From Clostridiales bacterium (GTDB lineage Bacteria > Bacillota > Clostridia > Christensenellales > UBA1242), in the NCBI GenBank assembly GCA_003522085.1, contig DPGI01000004.1:77682-141681 (forward strand): a stretch of 64,000 nucleotides of DNA. Reading direction: 5' to 3'. The position numbers were made by a program, and so were the translations under genes. The first letter of the stretch is position 1, and each line of letters begins with the position of its first letter. The notes under the pieces were generated by a model. The model did no database searches and was not told the origin of the DNA. It was given only the letters and a program-made list of their open reading frames with translations. Below, piece by piece: positions 34,446-44,383 of the stretch.

Positions 34446-35474
34446 ATGAAAAAAGAAAAAGTCAAAAGAGGAATAAAGTATCAGATACTTTTATGGTTTT
34501 TAGTCATTCTGGCGAGTGTTTACATCGGAATGAACTTTTTCACGGATTCTACTGCTTCTGCTGATGTCCCGGACGATTCTGTGGTGGTGGATCCAATCGA
34601 CCCAGAAGAACCTGACGCTCCGGGAGAAAATGATACAAGCGATACCAACAATAGCGGCAATGAGGTAGTCATTCCAACAGATCCTATTGACCTTATAAAC
34701 TATGCGATCAACATTTACAACAACGGCAAAGGCAGTCAATCGACTTTCACTTACACAGTAGCAAACAGGGGAGTTTTCCAAGGAGTTGCACTTTCGCTCA
34801 ATCAATATGCGACTGGAAACCTGCTTAGAAGTGGAAGAAACGGATTAGAAGAAACATATCTCTATTACAAAGACAACGAAGTTTCACCTATCGTTAAAGC
34901 GCTTGTAAATCAATATGGATTACTTCAAAACCAATATCGTGCTGTCAATGTTGATGCCTCAGCAAACAAAGTAAATTATGTTTACACAAACAATTACAAT
35001 CGTGCTGCTCAAACTTATGATTTGACATCTGGAACGAGGGGTGCAGACGAATTTACTATTGAGAAAGGGAAAAACAGATTTATTGCAATTTACTGTATGG
35101 AATTTCCACTTGAAATAAGCAATAATACAGTTAAGGTTACAAACTACAACACCAAAAAAGATAAGACATACAACTATGTAACAGTCTCATACAAAATCAA
35201 CAAATTGCCAGAAAATTTCAAATATTACTATTGCAGCAACTCAGAACTTAGCATCGCGACATATCAAGATTATAAATTAACTTTTATAATCAACAAACGC
35301 ACAGGAAAACTTAGAAGAATTATTCGTGATGAAGAATTTACAAGCCCAGGACTTAAGGGTGCAATTACAGTTTATTCAAAAACAAGATTCCAGCAAGATT
35401 TTTCAGCAATGGATCAAGAAATAAATTTAAGAAAACCTTATTTAAGCTATGTTGCTCCACCTGAAGAAGCATAA
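34446..35474 (+). CDS. membrane-anchored extracellular protein B of a paralogous pair, 342 aa
   Basis: Built like its neighbour at 33362: a basic N-terminus, one membrane helix (ILLWFLVILASVYIGMNFF), an acidic P/D/E-rich linker (VDPIDPEEPDAPGENDTSD) and a C-terminal domain that begins with PIDLINYAINIYNNGKGSQS. The two differ enough to be an old duplication. No Shine-Dalgarno is evident before the ATG. Unknown function; probably a cell-envelope protein. Confidence 0.85.
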   Translation: MKKEKVKRGIKYQILLWFLVILASVYIGMNFFTDSTASADVPDDSVVVDPIDPEEPDAPGENDTSDTNNSGNEVVIPTDPIDLINYAINIYNNGKGSQSTFTYTVANRGVFQGVALSLNQYATGNLLRSGRNGLEETYLYYKDNEVSPIVKALVNQYGLLQNQYRAVNVDASANKVNYVYTNNYNRAAQTYDLTSGTRGADEFTIEKGKNRFIAIYCMEFPLEISNNTVKVTNYNTKKDKTYNYVTVSYKINKLPENFKYYYCSNSELSIATYQDYKLTFIINKRTGKLRRIIRDEEFTSPGLKGAITVYSKTRFQQDFSAMDQEINLRKPYLSYVAPPEEA

Positions 35475-35488
35475 CAAAATAGAATAAT

Positions 35489-35517
35489 AAAAACGGCTGA
35501 TAGCGGCCGTTTTTTTT
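35489..35517 (+). terminator. terminator of the paralog pair
   Basis: AAAACGGC and GCCGTTTT pair around TGATAGCG and are followed by Ts. Confidence 0.88.
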
Positions 35518-35572
35518 ATTTCTTTTTTAGTTTGTATTTCTTGGTTTTTTGCAATAAAAAAATGACTAAATA

Positions 35573-36244
35573 TTAGTCATTTTTATTTTCATCATCGTTT
35601 TCAACTTCTTCAATTTCAACTGTTTCTTCAACTGATTCATCTGTGTTTTCAGGTTCAACTGTTTCTTCGATGTTTTCTTCAACTTCCGCTTCTGGAGCAA
35701 CTTCTGTTTCAGTGTTTTCTTCAGCATTTTCAGTTTTGTCTACGCTTACTTCTTCGTTGTTTTCTTCGGCTGTTGTTTCTTCAACTACTTCGTTGCCTGC
35801 TCTTTCGTCTGATTGAGTTTCTGTTTCTTCAACAGGTTTAACTTCTTCAGTTGTTTCGGTTGTTTCAGCGTTGTCTGTTTCTTCGATTGCTTTTGCTTCT
35901 TCGTCTGCTTCTTCTTCAGCTGTTGTTTTGCCATAGTTTCTGTTGATAAGCCATGCTACTAAGAAGGTGAGTCCTGAAATTGCTGCGCCACATCCGAGTG
36001 ATAAGAGCATAATGTAAAGTTCGTTTGATTCAAAGATTCCGTATGCTGCGAATACGCACGCAAACCAAAGCATCATTGTAACTCCAGGTAAGATGAATGT
36101 GAAGATTACTTTTAAAACTGTGTTTCTATATCCGCTTGGACGTCTAAGTGTATAGAATACCATGCCTATTGTCAAAATTGAAAATACGATTCCAAGAACG
36201 AATGTTGTGAGTTGGAAAGGTGTTAAAAAATTGAAATTAATCAT
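35573..36244 (-). CDS. membrane protein with acidic repetitive tail, 223 aa
   Basis: Three membrane helices lie in residues 1-105 (FQLTTFVLGIVFSILTIGMVFY, VIFTFILPGVTMMLWFACVF, YIMLLSLGCGAAISGLTFLVAWL). An E/T/V-rich low-complexity tail (EETEE, VEENIEETVEPENT and similar) fills the C-terminal half. The start at 36244 is chosen because GGAGG lies 8 nt upstream; a further in-frame ATG at 36256 overlaps that site. Function unknown. Confidence 0.8.
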   Translation of the reverse strand: MINFNFLTPFQLTTFVLGIVFSILTIGMVFYTLRRPSGYRNTVLKVIFTFILPGVTMMLWFACVFAAYGIFESNELYIMLLSLGCGAAISGLTFLVAWLINRNYGKTTAEEEADEEAKAIEETDNAETTETTEEVKPVEETETQSDERAGNEVVEETTAEENNEEVSVDKTENAEENTETEVAPEAEVEENIEETVEPENTDESVEETVEIEEVENDDENKND

Positions 36245-36319
36245 TTTTGCCTCCATTTATACGTATATTTTACCACAGCAGTATAATTTTGTCAATATTA
36301 ATTTTTAAATTAAATTCGT

Positions 36320-36348
36320 TTGTTAACTTTTTTGCTTTGTTGTATAAT
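36320..36348 (+). promoter_or_regulatory. promoter of the 321-aa gene, apparently leaderless
   Basis: TTGTTA (36320) and TATAAT (36343) with a 17-bp spacer; the GTG start codon begins 6 nt after the -10 box. Confidence 0.75.
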
Positions 36349-36354
36349 ATTGTT

Positions 36355-37320
36355 GTGAAAGAAAAAGAAAAAAATACAAATAAGGCAGAAAATGCTTCAA
36401 AAAAGCCTTCAAAAAATCGTAAACTTTTGATGATATTGATTCCTGTAATCGTGGGCGTTGTTCTTGTGCTTACAGCATGCCTTTTGGCAGTCTTTTTATC
36501 AAAGCCGGGACAAGCGGGCGAGGTTGAAATTAAATCTTATGATCGTCAGGTTTTTGTCAAAACAAAAGTTGAAGAAGATCAGCGAACTTATCGCTTTAAA
36601 TTTACTGCAAATGGTAAAAGTGTTGTGATTAGCAGCGAATCAAATATGCTTGAAATAACTCAAGATTTACTTGATGATAAATTGCACTTAGGAACGACTT
36701 ATGATGTTCAGGTTTGCTATGTTGATCCATCGGGGATTTTAGCTGGGGATTACGGAAAAGCAACAAGTTTTACGCCTACGCTTAGGCTTGCAAACACTTC
36801 GATTGCACTCAATGATGAAGATGGGAAAACTATTTCTTGGCAAAGTGTTGAGTATGCCGATTTTTATAATGTGTGTTATTATGATGGCTCAATGTTAGAA
36901 AAAATAAAAACGACACAAACAAGTTTTGATTTAAGTGCTATAAAGGGTGGGCAGCGACAAGTTTTTGTAACGAGCGCCTCAAACAGAATGGGGCTTCGTG
37001 AAAGCGAAAAGTCAAATATTGTAAGCCTTAACGTTACACATCAAATGAAGGCTTTCACAAGCGGAACAGTTGATAAGATTACAAAGCGAGTTAGCATCAT
37101 TTCGCCTGAAAGCGTAGACGGCATAGTTTTGACTGATTTATTGAATAATGTAGAATATAATATTGTTGATTTTACAGTAGCAAAATCGGCAGATAGATAT
37201 GTTATCACATTTTCAATCAACTTGATTTATACAACCGACGAGCAAACATTTTCTGTAAAACCACTTGCTGACGCATACAATCTTTTTAGTGGGGAAGCAA
37301 TCGAGCTTAGAGTGATTTAA
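36355..37320 (+). CDS. membrane-anchored protein with fibronectin-like repeats, 321 aa
   Basis: The GTG start at 36355 is chosen because the promoter ends 6 nt before it and the encoded N-terminus (KEKEKNTNKAENASKK) then leads into one membrane helix (LLMILIPVIVGVVLVLTACLLAVFL). A longer upstream frame would lie in the promoter. The extracellular part has two or three strand-rich units with fibronectin-type spacing (TISWQSVEYADFYNVCYYDG; GTTYDVQVCYVDPSG). Function unknown. It precedes the gerA operon but is separated by about 65 bp. Confidence 0.75.
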   Translation: MKEKEKNTNKAENASKKPSKNRKLLMILIPVIVGVVLVLTACLLAVFLSKPGQAGEVEIKSYDRQVFVKTKVEEDQRTYRFKFTANGKSVVISSESNMLEITQDLLDDKLHLGTTYDVQVCYVDPSGILAGDYGKATSFTPTLRLANTSIALNDEDGKTISWQSVEYADFYNVCYYDGSMLEKIKTTQTSFDLSAIKGGQRQVFVTSASNRMGLRESEKSNIVSLNVTHQMKAFTSGTVDKITKRVSIISPESVDGIVLTDLLNNVEYNIVDFTVAKSADRYVITFSINLIYTTDEQTFSVKPLADAYNLFSGEAIELRVI

Positions 37321-37384
37321 TAGTGATTTTATAAAGAATATTTTTAACTTATTAAAAGCATACTACTTTCAAAGGATGGTCGGT

Positions 37385-38809
37385 ATGCTTTTTTTAAGCG
37401 TTGAAAAACGAATCGAAGCGCTAAAAAGTCAACTAAACTTTTCAAGCGATGTTGCAAGCAGGATATTGGAAGTTGGTTCCACAAAAGTGGGGCTAGTTTA
37501 TCTTAAAAGCATGATTGATGAAACGTTGTTTGTTAAGGGGATATGTGACCCGATTTCAATCGCGCCAAACATTTCGATAAAACTTTTATCCAGCGAAATT
37601 ATAAAGACCGCAGAAGTTGAACAAATAAGCCCAAAGGGCGCGGCGCAAAAGGTGCTTAACGGAAGTGTAGTTATATTTTTGGAAGGGGAAAAGCAAATTG
37701 CTGCAGTGGACATACAAAAATTTCCGTCGCGAATGCCGTCCGAGCCGCCTACATCGTCGGTCATACAGGGTCCACGCGAAGGATTCACCGAAGATATAAA
37801 AACCAACATCACACTCATTCGCCGCCGCTTTTACAGCAAAAATTTGGTGCTTAAACAAATGAGCGTAGGCAAATATTCGGGCACAAAAGTTGTTATTGCA
37901 TTCATCAAAGGCGTTGCAAACAAAGATGTGGTCAAAGAAGTTGAATCGCGCCTAAAAAAGATTGATGTCGACGGCGTCGTTGATTCGCACTACATATTAA
38001 AATATCTAGAAAAAAACCCGGATTCACTTTTTAAGCAGGTCGGAAACATTGAAAAACCGGATGTTGTCGCGGCAAAAATGCTTGAAGGAAGAGTCGCGAT
38101 TATCGTTGATGGATCACCCATGGTTTTAACTGTTCCATTCGTGTTTTTGGAAGAATTGCAGTCGTCAAACGACTATTACAACAACCATATTTATTCTTCG
38201 TTTATAAGAATCGTGCGTGTGATTGGAATGCTGATTGCAGTGGTTGTGCCAAGTGTTTATATCGCGTTGAGAGTCCATCATCAAAATGTCATTCCAATCA
38301 AGTTTTTAATCACTATCACAAATTCGACAAAAGGTCTGCCATTTACACCATTTTTGGAGATGCTTTTTATCGCTCTTTTGTTTCAAATTTTGTATGAAGT
38401 TTCGTTGCGTTTGCCAAGCTATTTGGGACTTGCAACGAGCATCGTCGGTGCGCTAATTTTGGGTGACACCGGAGTTAAAGCGGGATTGCTTTCGCCACCC
38501 GGCGTTATTATTATCGCACTTGCAAAAATTGCTCTTTACACCGTTCCAGAACAGGCCTATCAACTCACAATTTTGCAATATTTGTTTTTGATTGTGGGAG
38601 GCTCGATGGGCATGCTTGGAATTATTGGGCTGTTTTTATATTTAATAATATATTTGTGTTCAATAGATTCCTATGGCGCGCCATACTTGGCTCCTTTTTC
38701 TCCAAAAGTGAACAACGACCTAAAAGATGCGATAATAATGAGTGCGACCTTCAACATGAAAACAAGACCAAAATCGTTTAGCAACAAAAATTTGACGAGG
38801 CAAAAATGA
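37385..38809 (+). CDS. gerAA: spore germination protein GerAA
   Basis: GerA-family A subunit, part of a nutrient germinant receptor in the spore inner membrane. The 474-aa product has the soluble N-terminal region with SEIIKTAEVEQISPKGAAQK and FPSRMPSEPPTSSVIQGPREGF, and a C-terminal membrane part of about five helices with SLRLPSYLGLATSIVGALIL and GDTGVKAGLLSPPGVIIIAL. ATG 37385 has AAAGGA 8-9 nt upstream. It overlaps gerAB by 4 bases. This operon shows that the organism forms spores. Confidence 0.95.
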   Translation: MLFLSVEKRIEALKSQLNFSSDVASRILEVGSTKVGLVYLKSMIDETLFVKGICDPISIAPNISIKLLSSEIIKTAEVEQISPKGAAQKVLNGSVVIFLEGEKQIAAVDIQKFPSRMPSEPPTSSVIQGPREGFTEDIKTNITLIRRRFYSKNLVLKQMSVGKYSGTKVVIAFIKGVANKDVVKEVESRLKKIDVDGVVDSHYILKYLEKNPDSLFKQVGNIEKPDVVAAKMLEGRVAIIVDGSPMVLTVPFVFLEELQSSNDYYNNHIYSSFIRIVRVIGMLIAVVVPSVYIALRVHHQNVIPIKFLITITNSTKGLPFTPFLEMLFIALLFQILYEVSLRLPSYLGLATSIVGALILGDTGVKAGLLSPPGVIIIALAKIALYTVPEQAYQLTILQYLFLIVGGSMGMLGIIGLFLYLIIYLCSIDSYGAPYLAPFSPKVNNDLKDAIIMSATFNMKTRPKSFSNKNLTRQK

Positions 38810-39888
38810 AAGAGACGATTTCTACAAGACAAACCGCAATTATATCTGCGTTGCTTATTTTTGCAAACAAATTGTTGGTTTTGCCATCACTGCTTTATGA
38901 GCGCAGCAAAGCTGACGGCTTTTTTGCTATTCTAATTTTGCTGGCGCTTGAAATGTTGCTGCTTTTTATGTTTTTAAAAGTTAAAAACGCTTATCCAAAT
39001 CTTTCATTTTATGAACTTATCAAACAAAAACTAGGCGTTGTTTTTGCTAAGTTTTTTTTCGTTTTACTGATGGTTTACTTTTTCTTTAAAGCGTTATTGC
39101 TTTTTAATGTGACATTTATGTATTTGCACATTCAAGTGTATTTAGACGCGACTTATTATCTTTTCATGTTTGCGTTTTTGTTTGTGATGACAACTTCGGC
39201 TTTGCGCGGGCTGCGACCACTTGCAAGGGGAGCGGAATTTGTATTTTCTTTTATTGTGGCAAGTTTGCTGTTTTGCCTGTTTTTATCCTTCTTTAACTTT
39301 AAAAGTTTCCCAATCTTTTTTGAGCAAAAATTTGGCAATGTTTTAAACTCTTCGTGGCATACGGCATGCTGCTGTGGCGATGTTTTAGTGCTTTTCGTGA
39401 TTATGGACAAAATCGAACTGCGTAAAGGACTCAACAAAAAAGTTTTGATTTATTCAGGGCTGAGTTGCTTGATTGTGCTTTTGGTGTTTTTCATGTTTTA
39501 CAGTATATTTGGTGTGACAAGTTTTATTCACAACAACGCGCTGTCGGACATTATCACATTTTCTTATAGATTTTTGGATCTCGGCAGGCTTGACCTTGTT
39601 GCGATTATAGCCAATGCGTTTTTGTCATTTCTGCAACTCAGCATTTACGCTTATATGCTTATGGTTTGCTTTAAGCAGGTTTTTACAAAAATTACCGATG
39701 TGTATATAGCAACTTTTTACAATTTACTTTTTACAATTATTATGATTTCAGCGGCAATAAATTATGTCTCTGTAATTTTTTTGGCGCAAAATGTGTTCTC
39801 ACTTGCAGCGCCTTTTATCCATTTTATCGTGCCTGCCATTTTGTTTGTGTGTGCCCTTAAAGCAGCTAAAAGGAAGGAGGGAACATGA
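38806..39888 (+). CDS. gerAB: spore germination protein GerAB
   Basis: GerAB belongs to the amino acid-polyamine-organocation transporter group and is the germinant-binding membrane subunit. The 360-aa product has about ten membrane helices, beginning with ISTRQTAIISALLIFANKLL, and the block TSALRGLRPLARGAEFVFSF typical of the family. It overlaps gerAA and gerAC by 4 bases each, so all three are translated together. Confidence 0.92.
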   Translation: MKETISTRQTAIISALLIFANKLLVLPSLLYERSKADGFFAILILLALEMLLLFMFLKVKNAYPNLSFYELIKQKLGVVFAKFFFVLLMVYFFFKALLLFNVTFMYLHIQVYLDATYYLFMFAFLFVMTTSALRGLRPLARGAEFVFSFIVASLLFCLFLSFFNFKSFPIFFEQKFGNVLNSSWHTACCCGDVLVLFVIMDKIELRKGLNKKVLIYSGLSCLIVLLVFFMFYSIFGVTSFIHNNALSDIITFSYRFLDLGRLDLVAIIANAFLSFLQLSIYAYMLMVCFKQVFTKITDVYIATFYNLLFTIIMISAAINYVSVIFLAQNVFSLAAPFIHFIVPAILFVCALKAAKRKEGT

Positions 39889-41186
39889 AGCGTTTTTGGA
39901 CTATTATAAAGAAAACGCCATCACTTTTTGCGCTTGTCTTCATTGGACTTGTCTTTTTTCCTGCCGCACTTGCATCGCCGCCTGAAAGTTTAACACACTC
40001 TATTGTTACGGCTATTGGAATTGACAAAGAAGACGACCAATACGAAGTTACACTGCTTGCGTTTTTGTCATATCCAAACCAATCATATCTTGAAAAATAC
40101 GAAACTTTCACAAGCACAGGCTCGACGCTTAGCGAAGCTTTTTCGACCGCGGGCATGCAAATTGGCAAAAAAATCTCACTTTTTCACACAAGTACCGCTA
40201 TTGTAAGCGAAAAAATGCTTGAAGGCGAAGATATTGCGCCAACGCTTGACTATTTGGTGAGAGTGGCATCTTTGCCACAAAGTTGCTTGCTTGTTGCAAC
40301 AAATCAAAAGTCAAAAACCTTTTTGGACTTTATTCAAAAACTAGATGCAAAATCAGATATAAATCTGGAAGAAATCGGATTTTACACTTCAAATTATATA
40401 AGTTGGAGAGACACGACTATCAATTCGTTTTTGCAAGGTTATTATTCGCCAAGCAAGTGCTCGGCAATCAATTATTTGCCTCTCACAGGTGGAGATGTCA
40501 ACGGCATTGCCATTGACGAAATTCCAGATGAGGCGTCGGGCTCGGGACAAACGGGCGGGGAAAGTGAATCATCGGCTGCAAGTCAAGGCGTTGGCGGTGA
40601 AAGCGGTCAGTCGGACACTCCCGGTTCAAGCAAAGGCGAAAAATACGAACTTATAAACGATCAAAGTGAAATGATTTTGAAAAATGGAAGAAAGCAAAAA
40701 TTGCTTACAAATCAAATTGTGCATGGGCTTAACTGGTTTAATTCAAAAGCAAATGAGCAGTTGATTATTTTAGATGATTTTAATGATGCAAACTTTTCAG
40801 ACGCAAAACTTGTTTATAAGGTTGCAAGCAAGCAAATCAGACAAAAGGCGGAGTTTGAAGACGGCTATCCAGTTCTTTTGACAAACATTAGAGTTTTTGT
40901 TTCGCTTAACGAAATAAATGGCGACAAAAACGACCTTTCAAATCATTATGAATCAAATTATATCAGTCCAGAAGTCAGAAGCAGGGCGGAGGAGTTTGTT
41001 AAAAAACAAATATCTGAGTCACTTGAAGTTTTAAAACAAGAAAAATCAGACGTATTAAACTTTTATGATAAATTTTTCAAGTCAAAGCGCTCGCAAACTA
41101 AAAAGTTTGTATCAAATTTAGATAGTGAGGAAGACTTTTTGGAAAATATTGTGTTTAAAGTGATTGTAAATGTCTATCCAAGTTAA
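39885..41186 (+). CDS. gerAC: spore germination protein GerAC-like, without lipobox
   Basis: The Ger(x)C subunit of the germinant receptor, 433 aa. The N-terminal hydrophobic segment (SLFALVFIGLVFFPAALAS) ends without the usual cysteine, so unlike most GerAC proteins it would not be a lipoprotein. The body fits the family: SIVTAIGIDKEDDQYEVTLL, ISLFHTSTAIVSEKM and VRVASLPQSCLLV. There is a serine/glycine-rich insertion near residues 215-250 (SGSGQTGGESESSAASQG). AAGGAGG precedes the ATG. Confidence 0.88.
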   Translation: MKRFWTIIKKTPSLFALVFIGLVFFPAALASPPESLTHSIVTAIGIDKEDDQYEVTLLAFLSYPNQSYLEKYETFTSTGSTLSEAFSTAGMQIGKKISLFHTSTAIVSEKMLEGEDIAPTLDYLVRVASLPQSCLLVATNQKSKTFLDFIQKLDAKSDINLEEIGFYTSNYISWRDTTINSFLQGYYSPSKCSAINYLPLTGGDVNGIAIDEIPDEASGSGQTGGESESSAASQGVGGESGQSDTPGSSKGEKYELINDQSEMILKNGRKQKLLTNQIVHGLNWFNSKANEQLIILDDFNDANFSDAKLVYKVASKQIRQKAEFEDGYPVLLTNIRVFVSLNEINGDKNDLSNHYESNYISPEVRSRAEEFVKKQISESLEVLKQEKSDVLNFYDKFFKSKRSQTKKFVSNLDSEEDFLENIVFKVIVNVYPS

Positions 41187-41315
41187 GATTATTTGAAAAT
41201 GTGCTGGGCTGGTCGCATAAAATATTTATTGTATTCTATTGGCTGTCATGTGCATAATAATGACAACATCCACTAACAAAAAGTAAATAGTGCTGTAGGT
41301 TTAGTATTAAATTTG

Positions 41316-41344
41316 TTGGAAAAATTTTATTTATATGATAAAAT
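41316..41344 (+). promoter_or_regulatory. promoter of ftsH
   Basis: TTGGAA (41316) and TAAAAT (41339) with a 17-bp spacer. Confidence 0.7.
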
Positions 41345-41372
41345 AAACACGTATATATTGGAGGTTACTGAC

Positions 41373-43679
41373 TTGGAAGAGAAAAAAAGTGGATTTAAGT
41401 TTTCTTATCTCATTCTTTTGCTGGTAGTTGTATTGCTGGTATGTTTGATGTTTGTTGATACAACAAATCCTGGCAAGCAAATTAAACTAAGCGATGTTGA
41501 CCAACTTATTGCCGGAACATATTCCGACGAAGACAGCGGCGCGGCAAATTTGCAGATGAGTGAACTTTATTACAAAGATGGAGTGGGCTATATCATCGTT
41601 GTTGGCAGTCAAAACGAAAAATCTTTCCCTCAAAATGCGGATTATTATTTTGAATATTCCTCATCGGCAGAGATTGCTTCTGTCATATCAAAAATTGACG
41701 CGAGAGTGGCAGCTGCTCCAGAAGTAAAAATTGCATATTCAACAAACAAGCCAAGCAACAACTGGTTCTTGACTTATTTGCCAACGCTTTTGATTATTGT
41801 GTTTGGTGGGGTGATGGTTTACACATTCTATCGCATGATGACAAATTCAAACAAAAGTGCTATGAGTTTTGGCAAAACAAGGGCGAAAGCATATGCAAAC
41901 ACAAAGGTTAAATTTGACGACATTGCCGGCGCTGATGAAGAAAAAGCAGAACTTGAAGAAATCGTTGAGTTCTTAAAAAATCCTAAAAAATTTACCGATC
42001 TTGGAGCAAGAATTCCAAAAGGTATTTTGCTTGTGGGAAATCCAGGAACAGGAAAGACTTTGCTTGCCCGTGCCGTTGCCGGCGAAAGCAATGTTCCATT
42101 CATTTCAATCTCGGGTTCAGATTTTGTTGAAATGTTTGTAGGTGTGGGAGCATCGCGTGTGAGAGATTTGTTTGAACAAGCAAAGAAAAACAAACCTTGC
42201 ATCGTTTTTATCGACGAAATTGATGCTGTCGGACGTCAACGCGGGGCAGGCCTTGGCGGCGGAAACGACGAACGCGAACAAACACTTAATCAATTACTTG
42301 TTGAAATGGACGGCTTTGAACCAAACGAAGGAATTATCGTTCTTGCTGCTACAAACAGAAGTGACGTTTTAGACCCAGCGCTTTTAAGACCTGGCAGATT
42401 TGACAGACAAATTTATGTTCATGTTCCTGACGTTAGGGGAAGAGAAGGAATCTTAAAGATTCATGCTAGAAACAAACCTATCGATGATTCAGTTGACTTT
42501 AAAACGCTTGCTAGAATCACAGCTGGCTTTACTGGTGCTGACATTGAAAATATGCTTAACGAAGCAGCAATCTTGGCTGCAAGAGCAAACAGACCTACAA
42601 TCATCATGACCGACATTACTGAAGGTATCAACAAAGTTTTGATGGGACCTCAAAAGAAATCAAAACTTGTCACCGAAAAAGACAAACTTATCACTGCTTA
42701 TCACGAATCTGGCCACGCAATATTGGCTAAGAAACTTGCAAATTGTGATGATGTTCAAGAAGTTTCAATCATTCCTCGTGGAATGGCTGGCGGCTATACA
42801 ATGTCGCGTCCTGAAAACGACAATTCATTTGCAAGCTACAACAAACTTATGGACGATATCGCTATGAGTATGGGCGGCAGAATTGCCGAAGAAGTTGTGT
42901 TTGGCGAAATCACAACGGGTGCTTCAAGTGACCTTCAACATGCGACAAAAGTTGCCCATCACATGGTTTTTGATTGGGGCATGAGCAAAACTTTGGGCTT
43001 TATGACACTTTCATCACAAGAAACAATCTTTGTTGGGAGAGATTATCAAACAAAAAATGAATTTTCTGAAAAACTTGCGGCTGAAGCTGACGATGAAGTA
43101 AGAAGCATTTTGGCTGAAAACTATGAAAGAGCAAAGAAAATCATCATTGAAAACAGACCAATCTTAGAAGAAATGGCTAAACTTTTGCTTGAAAGAGAAA
43201 CAATTTACAAAGAAGAAGTAGACATGATTATGGACGGCAAAAAGACCGAAGAAATTGTTAAGTTTATGAACAAACGCGATAAAGCGGAAAAGGCAAAAGA
43301 AGCAAAAATCGTTGCTAAAAACCAAGCAAACAAAAAACTTGAAGACTATAAAAACAAAGTTGAAGAAGGCAAAAAATTGCTTGAAAACGGAGTTATTTCA
43401 AAAGAAGAATATGAAATGATTGTTTCCGAATATGAAAAGCAAGCTAAGGCTATTGAAGAGAGTAAAAAAAGCGCACAAAAACCGGCAGTTAAGGCGGTAA
43501 AAGCACAAGTGAAGACAGAAGAAAAGGCACAAGTGGAGGGCGAAGAAAAAGCACAAGAAGTTGAAGAGACTAAAAAGCCTAAAAGAGTGCGCGCATCTCG
43601 CAGCGAAAAGACTGAAGAGACTACTCCAAAGAAATCAAGAAAAACAACAAAGAATGACACAGAAGACAAAGGAGAATAA
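41373..43679 (+). CDS. ftsH: ATP-dependent zinc metalloprotease FtsH
   Basis: FtsH is a membrane AAA+ protease that degrades membrane and regulatory proteins. The 768-aa product has two membrane helices around an extracytoplasmic domain, Walker A GNPGTGKT (about 223-230), Walker B IVFIDEIDAVG, the AAA second region of homology ATNRSDVLDPALLRPGRFD, and the zinc site HESGH (about 444). The tail of about 140 residues is lysine/glutamate-rich and longer than usual. Start is a TTG at 41373 with GGAGG 8 nt upstream; an earlier TTG without such a site was rejected. Confidence 0.97.
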   Translation: MEEKKSGFKFSYLILLLVVVLLVCLMFVDTTNPGKQIKLSDVDQLIAGTYSDEDSGAANLQMSELYYKDGVGYIIVVGSQNEKSFPQNADYYFEYSSSAEIASVISKIDARVAAAPEVKIAYSTNKPSNNWFLTYLPTLLIIVFGGVMVYTFYRMMTNSNKSAMSFGKTRAKAYANTKVKFDDIAGADEEKAELEEIVEFLKNPKKFTDLGARIPKGILLVGNPGTGKTLLARAVAGESNVPFISISGSDFVEMFVGVGASRVRDLFEQAKKNKPCIVFIDEIDAVGRQRGAGLGGGNDEREQTLNQLLVEMDGFEPNEGIIVLAATNRSDVLDPALLRPGRFDRQIYVHVPDVRGREGILKIHARNKPIDDSVDFKTLARITAGFTGADIENMLNEAAILAARANRPTIIMTDITEGINKVLMGPQKKSKLVTEKDKLITAYHESGHAILAKKLANCDDVQEVSIIPRGMAGGYTMSRPENDNSFASYNKLMDDIAMSMGGRIAEEVVFGEITTGASSDLQHATKVAHHMVFDWGMSKTLGFMTLSSQETIFVGRDYQTKNEFSEKLAAEADDEVRSILAENYERAKKIIIENRPILEEMAKLLLERETIYKEEVDMIMDGKKTEEIVKFMNKRDKAEKAKEAKIVAKNQANKKLEDYKNKVEEGKKLLENGVISKEEYEMIVSEYEKQAKAIEESKKSAQKPAVKAVKAQVKTEEKAQVEGEEKAQEVEETKKPKRVRASRSEKTEETTPKKSRKTTKNDTEDKGE

Positions 43680-43681
43680 TC

Positions 43682-44323
43682 ATGGCAAACGAAGAACTTA
43701 TGCTTGACCATGAAATGGTCAAGAGAAAGAAAAAGGCCGGAAAAATCACAGCATTGATTGCTCTTGTTTTGACCGCAGTGCTGGCAGTTCTTATCATAAT
43801 TGCGGCTTGTGTTCCAGTTAATCTCAAACCAAATATTGATGCACCAGACCGAATCGCAGTTTACAACCAAACTGCTCGTTATGGCGAATTTGAAAAGGAT
43901 AGAGACCAATACAACTCTTTTATGGAAAAATTCAACAATATGTATGATGCTTCTTATCTTGTTTCACTTTTCAGTGGCAGACTTGGATCATACAATGTTG
44001 AAGGTCAAAAAGAAAACGTGCTTTTAAGCAAAGTTATGAGTGACGAGCTTCAAAAAGGTTATTATGTTGAATTTAAATATGATCAACCACAAACATTAAA
44101 AAATCAAGATGGCTCAATTCATTACAGCATTTATGCCTCAAATGAAACACTCACATACACTTCAGTTTACTTTGCAATTTCAGAAACAGATAGACTTAAC
44201 ACTTTGAACATTTATATTCCAGTTAAGTATCGTTCAAAATCTGACACATATGCTTTGCACATTTCGCAAAAAGCAAACACTCACGACATTTTTGAGCATA
44301 TTACAGACTATAAAACATTTTAA
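43682..44323 (+). CDS. membrane-anchored protein, 213 aa
   Basis: A basic N-terminus (VKRKKKAGK) leads to one membrane helix (ALIALVLTAVLAVLIIIAACV), and the remainder of about 155 residues looks extracytoplasmic and strand-rich. No family recognised. The start lies two bases after the ftsH stop with AAAGGAG inside the ftsH end, so the two are cotranscribed and this protein may be an FtsH partner, by position only. Confidence 0.8.
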   Translation: MANEELMLDHEMVKRKKKAGKITALIALVLTAVLAVLIIIAACVPVNLKPNIDAPDRIAVYNQTARYGEFEKDRDQYNSFMEKFNNMYDASYLVSLFSGRLGSYNVEGQKENVLLSKVMSDELQKGYYVEFKYDQPQTLKNQDGSIHYSIYASNETLTYTSVYFAISETDRLNTLNIYIPVKYRSKSDTYALHISQKANTHDIFEHITDYKTF

Positions 44324-44355
44324 TTAAATATTTTTAAATAGTTTAACAAAACATT

Positions 44356-44382
44356 AAAAAACACCCAGCAGGGTGTTTTTTT
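44356..44382 (+). terminator. terminator of the ftsH operon
   Basis: AAACACCC/GGGTGTTT with an AGCA loop followed by Ts. Confidence 0.9.
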
Positions 44383-44383
44383 G

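Noticed and set aside
41313..41373. Earlier TTG start of ftsH
   Set aside because: It lies within the promoter and has no ribosome binding site, while the TTG at 41373 follows GGAGG.
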